NCBI RefSeq assembly: GCF_003253485.1
Contig: NZ_QKTX01000008.1
Span: 76,902-140,901, forward strand
Reading direction: 5' to 3'
DNA: 64,000 nucleotides
From: Algoriphagus aquaeductus
Lineage (GTDB): Bacteria; Bacteroidota; Bacteroidia; Cytophagales; Cyclobacteriaceae
In this document: piece by piece, positions 32,833-41,093 of the stretch
How positions within the stretch are numbered: position 1 is the first letter of the stretch
How the letters are laid out: each line of letters begins with the position of its first letter
The notes under the pieces: generated by a model
The model's database searches: none
What the model was told of the DNA's origin: nothing
Seen by the model: only the letters and a program-made list of their open reading frames with translations
Program-made: the position numbers and the translations under genes

Positions 32833-34377
32833 TCAAATATCAAACTTGATGCCTTGCGCCAATGGTAGCTGCGAGGAATAATTAATGGTATTGGTCTGAC
32901 GTCGCATGTAGGCTTTCCAGGAATCAGAGCCTGATTCCCTGCCTCCACCGGTTTCCTTTTCTCCTCCGAAAGCCCCTCCGATTTCAGCTCCTGAAGTTCC
33001 GATATTGACATTGGCAATACCGCAATCCGAGCCTGCTACCGACAAAAAGGCTTCAGCTTCTCTCATGTTAGTAGTCATGATCGCTGAAGACAATCCCTGA
33101 GGCACTCCGTTTTGAAGTGCGATGGCTTCTTGGAGATTTTCGTATTTGATTAGGTAAAGAATGGGGGCAAAAGTTTCATGCTGCACGATTTCGAAGTGAT
33201 TTTCAGCCTCATAAATCGCTGGCTTCACGTAGCATCCTGATTCAAAACCAGATCCGGCAAGGACTCCTCCTTCGACTACAGCTTTGCCCCCTTCAGCTTT
33301 CACTCTTTCGATAGCGATGAGGTAATTTTTCACAGCATCCTGATCGATAAGTGGTCCCACATGATTTTTTTCGTCCAGAGGATTTCCAATAACCAGTTTG
33401 GAATAGGCTGTGGCCAGTCTGCTTTTCACTTCCTCATAGACATTAGCCTGAATGATCAGGCGGCGTGTCGTAGTGCATCGTTGACCAGCAGTACCTACCG
33501 CTCCAAATAAAGCTCCCCGGATAGCCATGTCAAGATCTGCATGCTCGGTTATGATGATGGCATTATTGCCTCCCAATTCGAGCAAGGATCTCCCCAATCT
33601 TTCCCCCACTGCTTTTCCCACCAGTTTACCCATTCGGGTGGATCCGGTCGCAGACACCAAAGGAACTCTGGAGTCATGAGAAATCAGCTCTCCTATTCTA
33701 TAGTCACCGATGATCAAATTGGAAACACCTTCAGGAAATCCATGCTTTGCAAAAATCTTAGCCACGATATATTGGCAAGCAATCCCCGAAAGCGGTGCTT
33801 TTTCCGAAGGCTTCCAAATACAAACATCTCCGCATACCCAGGCCAAGGCTGCATTCCAAGACCAAACGGCCACAGGAAAATTGAAAGCGGAAATGATCCC
33901 TACAATACCCAACGGATGCCACTGTTCGTACATCCGATGGCCCGGACGCTCGGAGTGCATCGTCAAACCGTAAAGCTGACGTGAAAGACCCACAGCAAAA
34001 TCACAGATATCAATCATCTCCTGTACTTCTCCCAATCCTTCCTGGTAGGATTTGCCCATTTCATAGGAAACGAGTTTTCCTAGATCTGCTTTTACTTCAC
34101 GCAGCGAATTGCCGATTTCCCTCACGATCTCGCCCCGATGAGGTGCCGGCACGAGCCTCCATTTCTCAAAAGCAACCGATGCCTGAGAAATGATCGCCTC
34201 ATACGTATCTTCAGAAGCTCCCTGAACTTGTGCGATGAGCTGACCATCTGCCGGTGAATCAGATGAAAAATAACTCGCTCCGGAATCCAACCAGGTCAAA
34301 CCTGTCGATGAACCAAGGTTAGTCGAGTGGATACCAAGATTTTTAAGACTTAGATGAATGCCAAATGGATCGTTCAT
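32833..34377 (-). CDS. Aldehyde dehydrogenase, ALDH7 (antiquitin-like)
   Basis: 514 aa. Catalytic Glu in SLLELGGNNAIII, catalytic Cys (about residue 302) in GTAGQRCTTTRRL, NAD-site block SATGSTRMGKLVG and the C-terminal GGAFGGEKETGGGRESGS. The NVNIGTSGAEIGG block and the ELGGNN pairing are typical of family 7, whose members oxidise alpha-aminoadipic semialdehyde in lysine breakdown or betaine aldehyde. No lysine pathway genes are adjacent, so substrate remains open. Cytoplasmic, transcribed alone. Confidence 0.85.
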   Translation of the reverse strand: MNDPFGIHLSLKNLGIHSTNLGSSTGLTWLDSGASYFSSDSPADGQLIAQVQGASEDTYEAIISQASVAFEKWRLVPAPHRGEIVREIGNSLREVKADLGKLVSYEMGKSYQEGLGEVQEMIDICDFAVGLSRQLYGLTMHSERPGHRMYEQWHPLGIVGIISAFNFPVAVWSWNAALAWVCGDVCIWKPSEKAPLSGIACQYIVAKIFAKHGFPEGVSNLIIGDYRIGELISHDSRVPLVSATGSTRMGKLVGKAVGERLGRSLLELGGNNAIIITEHADLDMAIRGALFGAVGTAGQRCTTTRRLIIQANVYEEVKSRLATAYSKLVIGNPLDEKNHVGPLIDQDAVKNYLIAIERVKAEGGKAVVEGGVLAGSGFESGCYVKPAIYEAENHFEIVQHETFAPILYLIKYENLQEAIALQNGVPQGLSSAIMTTNMREAEAFLSVAGSDCGIANVNIGTSGAEIGGAFGGEKETGGGRESGSDSWKAYMRRQTNTINYSSQLPLAQGIKFDI

Positions 34378-34437
34378 AGAAACGGGAATTGATTAGGACT
34401 CAAAGCTAAAAATTCTTCCCTCCTCTCCCGACCAATT

Positions 34438-35430
34438 TCAAAGAATTCTGGTCGGATTGAATTTGCCGAATGTCTTTGAAAATTTTTCCCCGGGTCGGAT
34501 TTTATAGACAAAGTTGAGGCGATAATTACCCGTGTCGGCGGACTGCTCAAGTTCCCTGATCGGATTCAGGTTGAGATTTTTGTAGACGTAGTTGAGGTTA
34601 AAGCCAAACCGTGAACTGTTGTAGCCGATATAGCCTCTAAAATGATAGCCTAGGAGGATGCTCCAATCGCTTTCTCTCTCGCCATTTCCCCCATCGAGCC
34701 AGGAATGACCGGCACCTAAATTCCCAGAAAATGCTCCCGTGACAAAAAAACCTTTGCCAAAAACAAGAGTTCCCAAAACTCCAACATTTGGCCCCAAATG
34801 CATAAAATCAGCCCTAGAATAATTAAAATCAGGGGCTAACTCCTCAGGAATGATCAAGGAATCCCCAGAAACCCTTGCCCGATAGACCTCAAACCCTACC
34901 AACGGTGAAATCGCAGACTTCTTTTGGATCTCCGATTGATGCATGGCCGCATTGATAGAAATTCGGTCTCCAAAAAAAACGTAATTGACGTGAATCCCCA
35001 CTTTAAGCAACCCAATATCCGGTCTTAGATAGGGTTTGCCACTCCCCTGCCAATCGGGAATTTTGTACCCACTGTAAAACTGTCCGAAGAAATCCACCAT
35101 CCAATTTACAGGATAAAAGTGCCCCTGAAGATCCAAAAACCTCGGAAAATCTTTCTCTCTGTTTGGGTTTAAAAACGAAGGCGGAAAGGCCACATTCAAG
35201 GTAAATTTTTGATAAGTAAATCCCAATCCGGCATTAAGACCTGTATTCGGACGGTACCTAACTTCCTTCTCAGGGATTTTGAAATCGGTAAACTTCTTGG
35301 AAAAATAAAACCGGGTGACCATCACCTCCTCATCATAAGAAATGTAGGCAGAGTCAATTTTGGATTGCCCGGACACAAGGGAACTTCCAAGCAAGACCAA
35401 TAAAAAAATCAGGAAAACACTTCGCTCCAT
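34438..35430 (-). CDS. DUF4421 family outer-membrane beta-barrel protein
   Basis: 330 aa with a signal peptide (about 1-21). The family opening is seen in KEVRYRPNTGLNAGLGFTY, followed by many amphipathic strands (FTLNVAFPPSF, LLGYHFRGYIGYNSSRFGF, YRLNFVYKI). Proteins of this family are Bacteroidota-specific and have no assigned function. The gene has its own -7 element, and a 30-bp perfect palindrome lies just upstream of it. Confidence 0.75.
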   Translation of the reverse strand: MERSVFLIFLLVLLGSSLVSGQSKIDSAYISYDEEVMVTRFYFSKKFTDFKIPEKEVRYRPNTGLNAGLGFTYQKFTLNVAFPPSFLNPNREKDFPRFLDLQGHFYPVNWMVDFFGQFYSGYKIPDWQGSGKPYLRPDIGLLKVGIHVNYVFFGDRISINAAMHQSEIQKKSAISPLVGFEVYRARVSGDSLIIPEELAPDFNYSRADFMHLGPNVGVLGTLVFGKGFFVTGAFSGNLGAGHSWLDGGNGERESDWSILLGYHFRGYIGYNSSRFGFNLNYVYKNLNLNPIRELEQSADTGNYRLNFVYKIRPGEKFSKTFGKFNPTRIL

Positions 35431-35449
35431 AAAACAATAAATCAGGCAT

Positions 35450-35457
35450 CAAATATA
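35450..35457 (-). promoter_or_regulatory. -7 element (TATATTTG) for the DUF4421 gene
   Basis: Exact TAnnTTTG on the minus strand, 20 bp upstream of the ATG at 35430. The region where a -33 box would lie is taken up by the palindrome at 35463-35492. Confidence 0.55.
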
Positions 35458-35462
35458 ATCAA

Positions 35463-35492
35463 AAAGGATCTTGACCGTGGTCAAGATCCTTT
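35463..35492. promoter_or_regulatory. 30-bp perfect palindrome over the -33 region
   Basis: AAAGGATCTTGACC and GGTCAAGATCCTTT are exact reverse complements separated by GT. It could be an operator for the DUF4421 promoter or a terminator for a lost gene. It lies in a divergent gap, where a terminator has no obvious gene to end, which favours the operator reading. Confidence 0.4.
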
Positions 35493-35803
35493 GAAACTAT
35501 GAGAGTTCGAAAAATGGATTCCTGAGAATCTCATTTTTTGAAAAAGGAAATATGAGAAAAGTTGTTAATCACCGAACTAAAAGTATTTAATCTTTTCAAT
35601 TTATCAAATTTTAATTTGAACTATTTCAAGGCAAATTCATTGCCCTAGGATAAAAGTCTGGAAAGGTGGGAAAACCGATTCAATTTTTCCTCCTCCCTTT
35701 TTCCAATCCTATTCCCTTGGTCCAGTTTGAAAGTTGGTCTCATTTGGATGAATATTTATTTACACGATCTTTGATGATTTAACCCCATACCCTAGACTCA
35801 AAA

Positions 35804-36583
35804 ATGTCCCAGTCTCTGATATCTGTCGTTATTCCAGTCTTTAATGGAGAAAAATACCTGGAGGAAACTATCCTTTCTGCCCTTCATTCCATTCATATAC
35901 CCTTGGAAATTGTGGTGGTAAATGATGGATCTACGGATTCCTCCTTGGATATTGCCAATCGACTTGCAGAACAACATTCTGAACTAGTGGTAATTTCCCA
36001 GAAGAATGCCGGAGTCTCAGCAGCACTCAATACAGGTTGCAGAGCCGCAAATGGGATCTATCTTTTTCCTCTTGGCGCAGATGATCTGATTTCAGAGCGC
36101 TATCTTTCCGAAGCAGCCAAAATTCTGGATCAATCCCAGCAGGTAAAAGTAGTGTATTGCCAAGCTGTCAAGTTTGGGGACTTTGGTCAAAAACCATGGA
36201 AGCTTAAACCCTTCAGCCTTAATCTCTTGGCAAGAGACAATATGATTTTTGCTTGTTCATTGTTTAGAAAATCAGACTGGGAAGCAGCAGAAGGCTTCTC
36301 AGAAGACATGACCATGGGCCGCGAGGATTGGGAATTTTGGATTAAACTGCTCAAAAATGGTGGAGAGGTAGTCAAACTCCCATTTATTGGATTTCACTAT
36401 CGCATTCATAGCGGCAGCAAGCGAAAAAAAACCGGAACCAATCAGAAAAAAAGGGAGCGGATTGCCTATCTCAACGCAAAACATATGGACTTCTTCGAAA
36501 GAGAATTAAATGGGCCTTTGCGCTTTCAACGAACCTGGTCCAAGCCTTACAATACCCTCTTGAAGTTCCTTGGAAAACTCTGA
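35804..36583 (+). CDS. Glycosyltransferase family 2
   Basis: 259 aa, no membrane span. GT-A fold with ISVVIPVFNGEKYLEETI, nucleotide-sugar site IVVVNDGSTDSS, and the DxD-like FPLGADDLIS. The acceptor-side acidic pair is in MGREDWEFWIKLL. It transfers a sugar from a nucleotide donor to an unknown acceptor, probably a surface glycan. Its stop codon abuts that of the converging glycosyltransferase gene at 36584 (TGATCA), so the genes meet with no gap. Confidence 0.88.
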   Translation: MSQSLISVVIPVFNGEKYLEETILSALHSIHIPLEIVVVNDGSTDSSLDIANRLAEQHSELVVISQKNAGVSAALNTGCRAANGIYLFPLGADDLISERYLSEAAKILDQSQQVKVVYCQAVKFGDFGQKPWKLKPFSLNLLARDNMIFACSLFRKSDWEAAEGFSEDMTMGREDWEFWIKLLKNGGEVVKLPFIGFHYRIHSGSKRKKTGTNQKKRERIAYLNAKHMDFFERELNGPLRFQRTWSKPYNTLLKFLGKL

Positions 36584-37291
36584 TCAGATTTTATCCCATC
36601 CCTTCCAAAATTTCAGGAAGTAATATTTCAGGGGATTGGTGTACTTGAGTTGCTTCCAAGGACGGCTTGCATGTGGACGATGCCACACGGGCGCATTCAT
36701 CAGCACCGTATTTTTGAAACCTAACTCGATTGCCTTTTTTGAAATAAAGGTATCGTACCAATCCTTAGCCTCATCCAGCCCTGTGAAATCATAGCTTTTC
36801 AAAAAATCAGGTGAAAATAGCGTACAGCAAAAGCTCAAACTCCGCTGCGTATCGATCACCGGCTCTTTTACTCCTTTAAACTTGAGGTAAGGAAAATTGA
36901 CCACGCCAAATTCATCGACAGTCACGGAGCCAATCAAACCAGGCTTGGATTGAGCATTAAGCGTTTGAAGCAACTTTTCAATAGTATCCTGCTTCACTAC
37001 TACGTCAGACTCGATGACTAAAAGCGGAAGGTTTTCTTCGAGCGCCCGCTTTTGTGAAAGCTGAAGCACCAATTTGTAATTGGGTGAAGGATGGTCTGTG
37101 AGGTCTTCGATGTGAATCAGTTCATAGCCGATCTCTGCTTTTTTCTTCTCCAAAATCGCTTTGGTCTCCGCCGAACTGAAGTCATTGAAAATGACATGAT
37201 GGACTTTCACCGTAGAAGATGCAATTGCCTTGGCCGTATCGAGGGTAGTTTCGATGGAGTTTTTTACGGGAGTGATGACGAGTACTTCGGC
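36584..37291 (-). CDS. Glycosyltransferase family 2-like protein
   Basis: About 235 aa. The start at 37291 (MAEVLVITPVKNS) is chosen because the -7 element at 37310-37317 leaves a leader of roughly 12 nt; the frame is open to 37312. The N-terminal GT-A strand, VIFNDFSS, and the metal-site-like LLVIESDVVV are seen. The C-terminal WHRPHASRPWKQL block is unusual. The substrate is not recognised. Confidence 0.75.
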   Translation of the reverse strand, partial: AEVLVITPVKNSIETTLDTAKAIASSTVKVHHVIFNDFSSAETKAILEKKKAEIGYELIHIEDLTDHPSPNYKLVLQLSQKRALEENLPLLVIESDVVVKQDTIEKLLQTLNAQSKPGLIGSVTVDEFGVVNFPYLKFKGVKEPVIDTQRSLSFCCTLFSPDFLKSYDFTGLDEAKDWYDTFISKKAIELGFKNTVLMNAPVWHRPHASRPWKQLKYTNPLKYYFLKFWKGWDKI

Positions 37292-37309
37292 CATGATAAA
37301 AGATTTGGC

Positions 37310-37317
37310 CAAAATTA
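37310..37317 (-). promoter_or_regulatory. -7 element (TAATTTTG) for the glycosyltransferase gene
   Basis: Exact TAnnTTTG on the minus strand. It overlaps the extended open frame and so supports the ATG at 37291 as the real start. Confidence 0.5.
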
Positions 37318-37471
37318 GGGCTTTCTGCTTAGGTAGAAAATAAAGATGATTTTCAGTAAAATTTAGATTAAGAATGGACTGGGGTTTTATCGGAATAATC
37401 CGCGAAAATCTGTGTCTTTTTCTGTGGAAACTTGCCTGACAGCGGTCAGGTCTTCGGGAAATTTAACCCCG

Positions 37472-37504
37472 AAAAAAAATTGCCCCAACTTTCGCCGGGG
37501 CAAT
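37472..37504 (-). terminator. Terminator of the aminotransferase gene
   Basis: Stem ATTGCCCC/GGGGCAAT (37479-37486 with 37497-37504), then a run of eight T on the minus strand, 23 bp after the stop codon. Confidence 0.9.
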
Positions 37505-37526
37505 TGGAATAGCGTCTACAAACGTA

Positions 37527-38729
37527 TTAAGCCAGATCGCCCAGCGCTTTCTTGATTCGCTTCATTGCTTCAATCAATTCAGCTTCGGATGCTGCGTAAG
37601 AAATACGCACGCAGTTGGGTGCTCCGAAAGCAGAACCAGTCACCAGCGAAACGTTAGCCACAGCCAAAAGGTAAAGACAAAGATCATCGGCATTAGCCAC
37701 GCTGTGTCCATGGGCGGACTTTCCGAAGAATGCAGTCACATCAGGAAAGAAATAGAAGGCTCCTTCAGGCACGTGAGTTTTGATTCCTGGAATATCTCTC
37801 AATAGCCCCAAAACTAACTCCCTACGCTTCAAGTATTCAGCAGCCATTTCTTGACTTGGAGTCTGATCCCCTGCGATACCTGCCAAGGCAGCTCGCTGGG
37901 CAATTCCGGTATTTCCGGAAGTAAACTGTCCCTGCATTTTTTCTACCGCTTTTGCGATTTCCAAAGATGCACAGATATAGCCCACTCTCCAGCCAGTCAT
38001 CGCATAACCTTTAGAGAAACCATTGACCGTCACCGTTCTTTCAAACATTCCCGGAAGGGAAGCGATGCTGAAGTTTTTACCGGTAAAGTTGATCAACTCA
38101 TAGATTTCATCAGCAATCACCACCATGTTTTGATGCTTCATCACCACCGCTGCGATCGCCTCCAACTCCTGCTGAGAAAAGACCGAGCCGGTAGGATTAC
38201 ATGGTGAAGAATAGATCACTGCCTTGGTTTTCGGCGTAATCGCCGCTTCCAACTGGGCTGCAGTAGCTTTGAAATTATTCTCCAGTGTACCCTCAATCAG
38301 GACAGGCACACCACCACACAGTTTGATGATTTCGGCATAGCTCACCCAATACGGAGAGAAGATCACCACTTCATCCCCTTCATTGATGATACACATGAAG
38401 GTATTGGCGATGGAATGCTTCGCACCTACAGACACTACGATGTTTTCAGCCTTTGCCTGGGTGATATTATTTTCCTCCCGGAGTTTCTTGGCGATTGCCT
38501 CCCGGAGATCCTGATAGCCTGCCACAGGAGGATAAGCAAAATATTTTCCCTCATCGATCGCATCTTTGGCAGCCTGCTGAATGTGCTTTGGAGTTTTGAA
38601 ATCCGGCTCTCCCAAGCTGAGACTGATGATGTCAATACCCTGAGCCTTGAGCTCTCTCGCTTTTTTTGCCATAGCGAGAGTAGCAGACTCTTCCATATTC
38701 AGGATGCGATCTGATAGAATAGAATTCAT
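37527..38729 (-). CDS. PLP-dependent aminotransferase, class I (aspartate aminotransferase-like)
   Basis: 400 aa, cytoplasmic. Fold type I aminotransferase with SLSLGEPDFKTP, YAYPPVAGYQDLREAI-like substrate loop (here KYFAYPPVAGYQDL), SSPCNPTGSVFS, VIADEIYELI and the PLP lysine in NGFSKGYAMTGWRVGY. The C-terminal arginine that binds the alpha-carboxylate is in NCVRISYAAS. The subgroup (class Ib) includes bacterial aspartate and prephenate aminotransferases. Which amino donor is used cannot be told from the sequence. Monocistronic with its own promoter and terminator. Confidence 0.9.
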   Translation of the reverse strand: MNSILSDRILNMEESATLAMAKKARELKAQGIDIISLSLGEPDFKTPKHIQQAAKDAIDEGKYFAYPPVAGYQDLREAIAKKLREENNITQAKAENIVVSVGAKHSIANTFMCIINEGDEVVIFSPYWVSYAEIIKLCGGVPVLIEGTLENNFKATAAQLEAAITPKTKAVIYSSPCNPTGSVFSQQELEAIAAVVMKHQNMVVIADEIYELINFTGKNFSIASLPGMFERTVTVNGFSKGYAMTGWRVGYICASLEIAKAVEKMQGQFTSGNTGIAQRAALAGIAGDQTPSQEMAAEYLKRRELVLGLLRDIPGIKTHVPEGAFYFFPDVTAFFGKSAHGHSVANADDLCLYLLAVANVSLVTGSAFGAPNCVRISYAASEAELIEAMKRIKKALGDLA

Positions 38730-38757
38730 TTTTTGATTGATTTTTTTACAAATTCCT

Positions 38758-38765
38758 CAAAAATA
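38758..38765 (-). promoter_or_regulatory. -7 element (TATTTTTG) for the aminotransferase gene
   Basis: Exact TAnnTTTG on the minus strand, about 29 bp upstream of the ATG at 38729. Confidence 0.5.
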
Positions 38766-38926
38766 GACAGAAGATTATAAATTCTAAATAATCCCATGGA
38801 ATTGATGGATAAATCGGGGATAAAGCTTCCCTCTTGGAGAAAAATCGACAAAAAATCAAAATATTCATTCAATTTGGAAAAAGTGGATGCTCCCGAGAAA
38901 ATTCAGTTTAAAATCAAACAGAATGT

Positions 38927-38934
38927 TATTTTTG
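38927..38934 (+). promoter_or_regulatory. -7 element (TATTTTTG) for the gene at 38972
   Basis: Exact TAnnTTTG on the plus strand, 37 bp upstream of the start codon. No strong -33 box. Confidence 0.45.
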
Positions 38935-38971
38935 AATAAAATAGCAAAGCTCCAACTTCGTTTTTGCCTTA

Positions 38972-39823
38972 ATGAAGAAAGAAACCCTCATTTTATTCCT
39001 TTTAATTTTTGGCTTGGGCAAAGTCGGCATGGCTCAAAAAACCGACCCAGATAAAAAGTCAGATCCGGACTCCTCAGGCGTCGTGAGTTCTGTGCTTTTA
39101 CCGACTGTAGCACCTTTGTTACTATTCGATGAAGAGAAAGTTAAGGAGGAAAAAAAAGAGAAAAAGAAAAACGCCCGGAAAAACATCTGGTTTGGAATCA
39201 AAACCATGAGGGGGTATACCCGACGCTCGATCAGAGGCCAGGAATATCTGGAATACTTTAACTACACCGACGCTGAAAGAAATCCCAATCCATATATCCG
39301 AGATGTCTATTGGTATGATCCCAAAGAAAAAGCCGTAAGAAAGGAGGGGTTTGCAAAAGGACTGGGCTATTTGCTTCACGGGCCCTATGAGCGATTGGTA
39401 AATGAGACCGTCGTAGAAAGCGGGATGTTTTATTATGGAATGAAACACAAAACCTGGATGGTTTTTGATGACCGAAGTGTGCTTCAGGATAAAGCCCATT
39501 TCAGCGAAGGTTGGCCCAAGGAATCCAAGGTCAGCTACTTCAATGAGGCATCCAAATCAGTGGAAGAAATCATTCCTATCCAATATGGACTGGAGGAGGG
39601 AAATTACTTCCATTTCTACGAAAATCAACAAATCGCTGTCACCGGAGAATATAAATACGGAGAAAAAGTAGGCCTTTGGACCGAGTACTGGGACACCAAA
39701 AACACCAAGGCCATTCGCAAACGGGAAATCCAATACCAGGAGACTCCCTATACCAAAAATTTTCGCCCTTATATCCGGGCCGAATGGGACAAGGAGGGAA
39801 ATCTCGTGTATCGACGAGATTGA
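38972..39823 (+). CDS. Exported protein with MORN/YwqK-like repeats, unknown function
   Basis: 283 aa with a signal peptide (about 1-21). A Lys/Glu-rich stretch (about 52-68) follows. The rest contains repeated short strand motifs of the type LLHGPYERLVNETVVESGMFYYGMKHKTW and VTGEYKYGEKVGLWTEYW. These fit MORN-like or YwqK-type repeats, in which each unit describes a G-x-Y/W-x-x-G strand pair. Such proteins are frequent and uncharacterised in Bacteroidota. Its stop touches the stop of the converging SYLF gene (TGATTA). Confidence 0.55.
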   Translation: MKKETLILFLLIFGLGKVGMAQKTDPDKKSDPDSSGVVSSVLLPTVAPLLLFDEEKVKEEKKEKKKNARKNIWFGIKTMRGYTRRSIRGQEYLEYFNYTDAERNPNPYIRDVYWYDPKEKAVRKEGFAKGLGYLLHGPYERLVNETVVESGMFYYGMKHKTWMVFDDRSVLQDKAHFSEGWPKESKVSYFNEASKSVEEIIPIQYGLEEGNYFHFYENQQIAVTGEYKYGEKVGLWTEYWDTKNTKAIRKREIQYQETPYTKNFRPYIRAEWDKEGNLVYRRD

Positions 39824-40351
39824 TTACTTGGCTCGAAACTTAAACTGCTGCCCTCCTACCGAGGCTTCGTACATCAGCCCTTTTTTGGTTCGGGTAAAAA
39901 CCAACACTCCTTCATTGTATTTGGCATTGGCCGAAGCTCCCGAAGCGGCTGCAACAGCGGAAACTTGTGCTGCCATTTCAATAGTTCCTTGCTTAAAGCG
40001 GTCAAAAGCCTCCTTGGTCTCAAAAAAGACCACCTCGGAATACGCCTGACCTCCCGCTTGGAAGCCGATCGTAAGCTGAGTCATTCGTGCAAAACCGACA
40101 TGAACTCCTTGCTCGACCGCTATTCCGTTTCCTGCGGCGGCCCCTACCCCCCAAGCCCCTTTGCCTACATTAGGTAAAATGATGTAACCGTAGGAGTTTT
40201 CAAAAAACTCCATCATCCCCGGATCATCCTTGAGAAAAGCAGCCTTGGCATCTTCCGAATCAGCCATGATTTTTTCACCTTTTTCATCAGTTTGGGCAAA
40301 TGCCACAACGGAAAACAGACTCAATACCAAAAAGAGAATTAAATTTTTCAT
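39824..40351 (-). CDS. SYLF (YSC84-type) lipid-binding domain protein
   Basis: 175 aa with a signal peptide (about 1-19). The domain is seen in YGYIILPNVGKGAWGVGAAAG, GVHVGFARMTQLTIGFQAGGQ and YSEVVFFETKEAFDRF. It ends with the EGVLVFTRTKKGLMYEASVGGQ strand typical of the family. SYLF domains bind phosphoinositides in eukaryotes; the bacterial exported form is uncharacterised and may contact the outer membrane (inference). Confidence 0.85.
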   Translation of the reverse strand: MKNLILFLVLSLFSVVAFAQTDEKGEKIMADSEDAKAAFLKDDPGMMEFFENSYGYIILPNVGKGAWGVGAAAGNGIAVEQGVHVGFARMTQLTIGFQAGGQAYSEVVFFETKEAFDRFKQGTIEMAAQVSAVAAASGASANAKYNEGVLVFTRTKKGLMYEASVGGQQFKFRAK

Positions 40352-40654
40352 TAGATATAAGTGAATTATTGGGTGATTGGAAAATTACAGAATCTGAACA
40401 TACGGTATTCTGACAGTAGACGAATAGTTATCAGGTATTAAGATGGAAAACAGGAGACCGAAGATTTCCAAAAACGTGACATGAACTTGATCCACTGACA
40501 TCCTTGGATTCTACTGGCAGGTTCCCGTACATTCATTTCCCAGAACGTTCTATTTACTAGTAGAACTTGATTCAAACTTCGAAGACAGAAAAACTTTGAA
40601 AACTGATTTACTTCAGTCTGTCTTCCATCTTCGGTCCTCTTGCCTCTACCAAGT
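40352..40654. other. 303-bp intergenic region, no gene seen
   Basis: It contains purine-rich segments that recur in inverted form: GACCGAAGAT at 40456-40465 and ATCTTCGGTC at 40627-40636, with AGATGGAAAACAG near 40441 and CTGTCTTCCATCT near 40618. A short dyad GTTCTA..TAGAAC lies near 40545-40565. The inverted parts do not align end to end, so a clean transposon-like structure is not supported. No TAnnTTTG box was seen for the SYLF gene. Confidence 0.4.
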
Positions 40655-41011
40655 TTAATAAAACGCATCCTCAAACTGCCGAAAGTTAAAATTTCCATTC
40701 CGGTCTTTGTAAACGCCCACGATGTCAAAACGGATGTCTTTGTGCCAGTCTTTTTCATGGATATAATGATCGGCGGCCTTCACGAGTAGTTTTTTCTTAA
40801 TGGAATCAACAAACTCCTCTGAGTACCCAAAACCTGTGCCCGAACGGAATTTGACTTCCACAAAAATCAGAAGTCCCCGATGCTGCATGATCAGATCGAT
40901 CTCCGCATGTCCATGTCGGTAATTGGTATCCAAGAGTTCGTAGCCTTTGCTCACCAGCCAATCTGCGGCAAGCTGCTCGGCCAGTCTTCCAGTGTCGTTG
41001 TGTTCTGCCAT
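40655..41011 (-). CDS. YraN family protein (UPF0102)
   Basis: 118 aa, normal length for the family. It has GRLAEQLAADWLVSKGYELLDTN, then the nuclease-like core NYRHGHAEIDLIMQHRGLLIFVEVKFR with the E-x-D-(x)n-E-x-K pattern of a restriction-endonuclease fold. No activity has been assigned to the family; it is often near ribonuclease HII genes. The gene diverges from lipB. Confidence 0.88.
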   Translation of the reverse strand: MAEHNDTGRLAEQLAADWLVSKGYELLDTNYRHGHAEIDLIMQHRGLLIFVEVKFRSGTGFGYSEEFVDSIKKKLLVKAADHYIHEKDWHKDIRFDIVGVYKDRNGNFNFRQFEDAFY

Positions 41012-41093
41012 CGGATTTATTGGTTAATTTTGAAAAATCGAAGAACGATACAGCAAGAAGGGCTGTTGAAAAAGAATTCCAAGAGGAAGTCAC

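Larger units (their letters stand above)
35431..35803. other. 373-bp divergent intergenic region
   Basis: AT-rich. It holds the DUF4421 promoter element and the palindrome on the left side. Between about 35493 and 35800 I see no reading frame, RNA gene or clear TAnnTTTG box for the glycosyltransferase; TATTTATTTAC near 35755 is only a weak candidate. Confidence 0.5.

Noticed and set aside
32598..32849. 83-codon plus frame after ppk2
   Set aside because: It runs through the terminator of the ALDH gene and has no protein-like features.
38796..38939. 47-codon plus frame upstream of the 38972 gene
   Set aside because: AT-rich, Lys-rich, overlaps the predicted promoter of the next gene; probably chance.
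40441..40640. Possible miniature transposon with inverted ends
   Set aside because: The inverted segments do not align as terminal repeats and no target duplication is seen.
40438..40758. 106-codon minus frame after yraN
   Set aside because: It overlaps yraN in another frame and runs through a purine-rich repeat; no family match.
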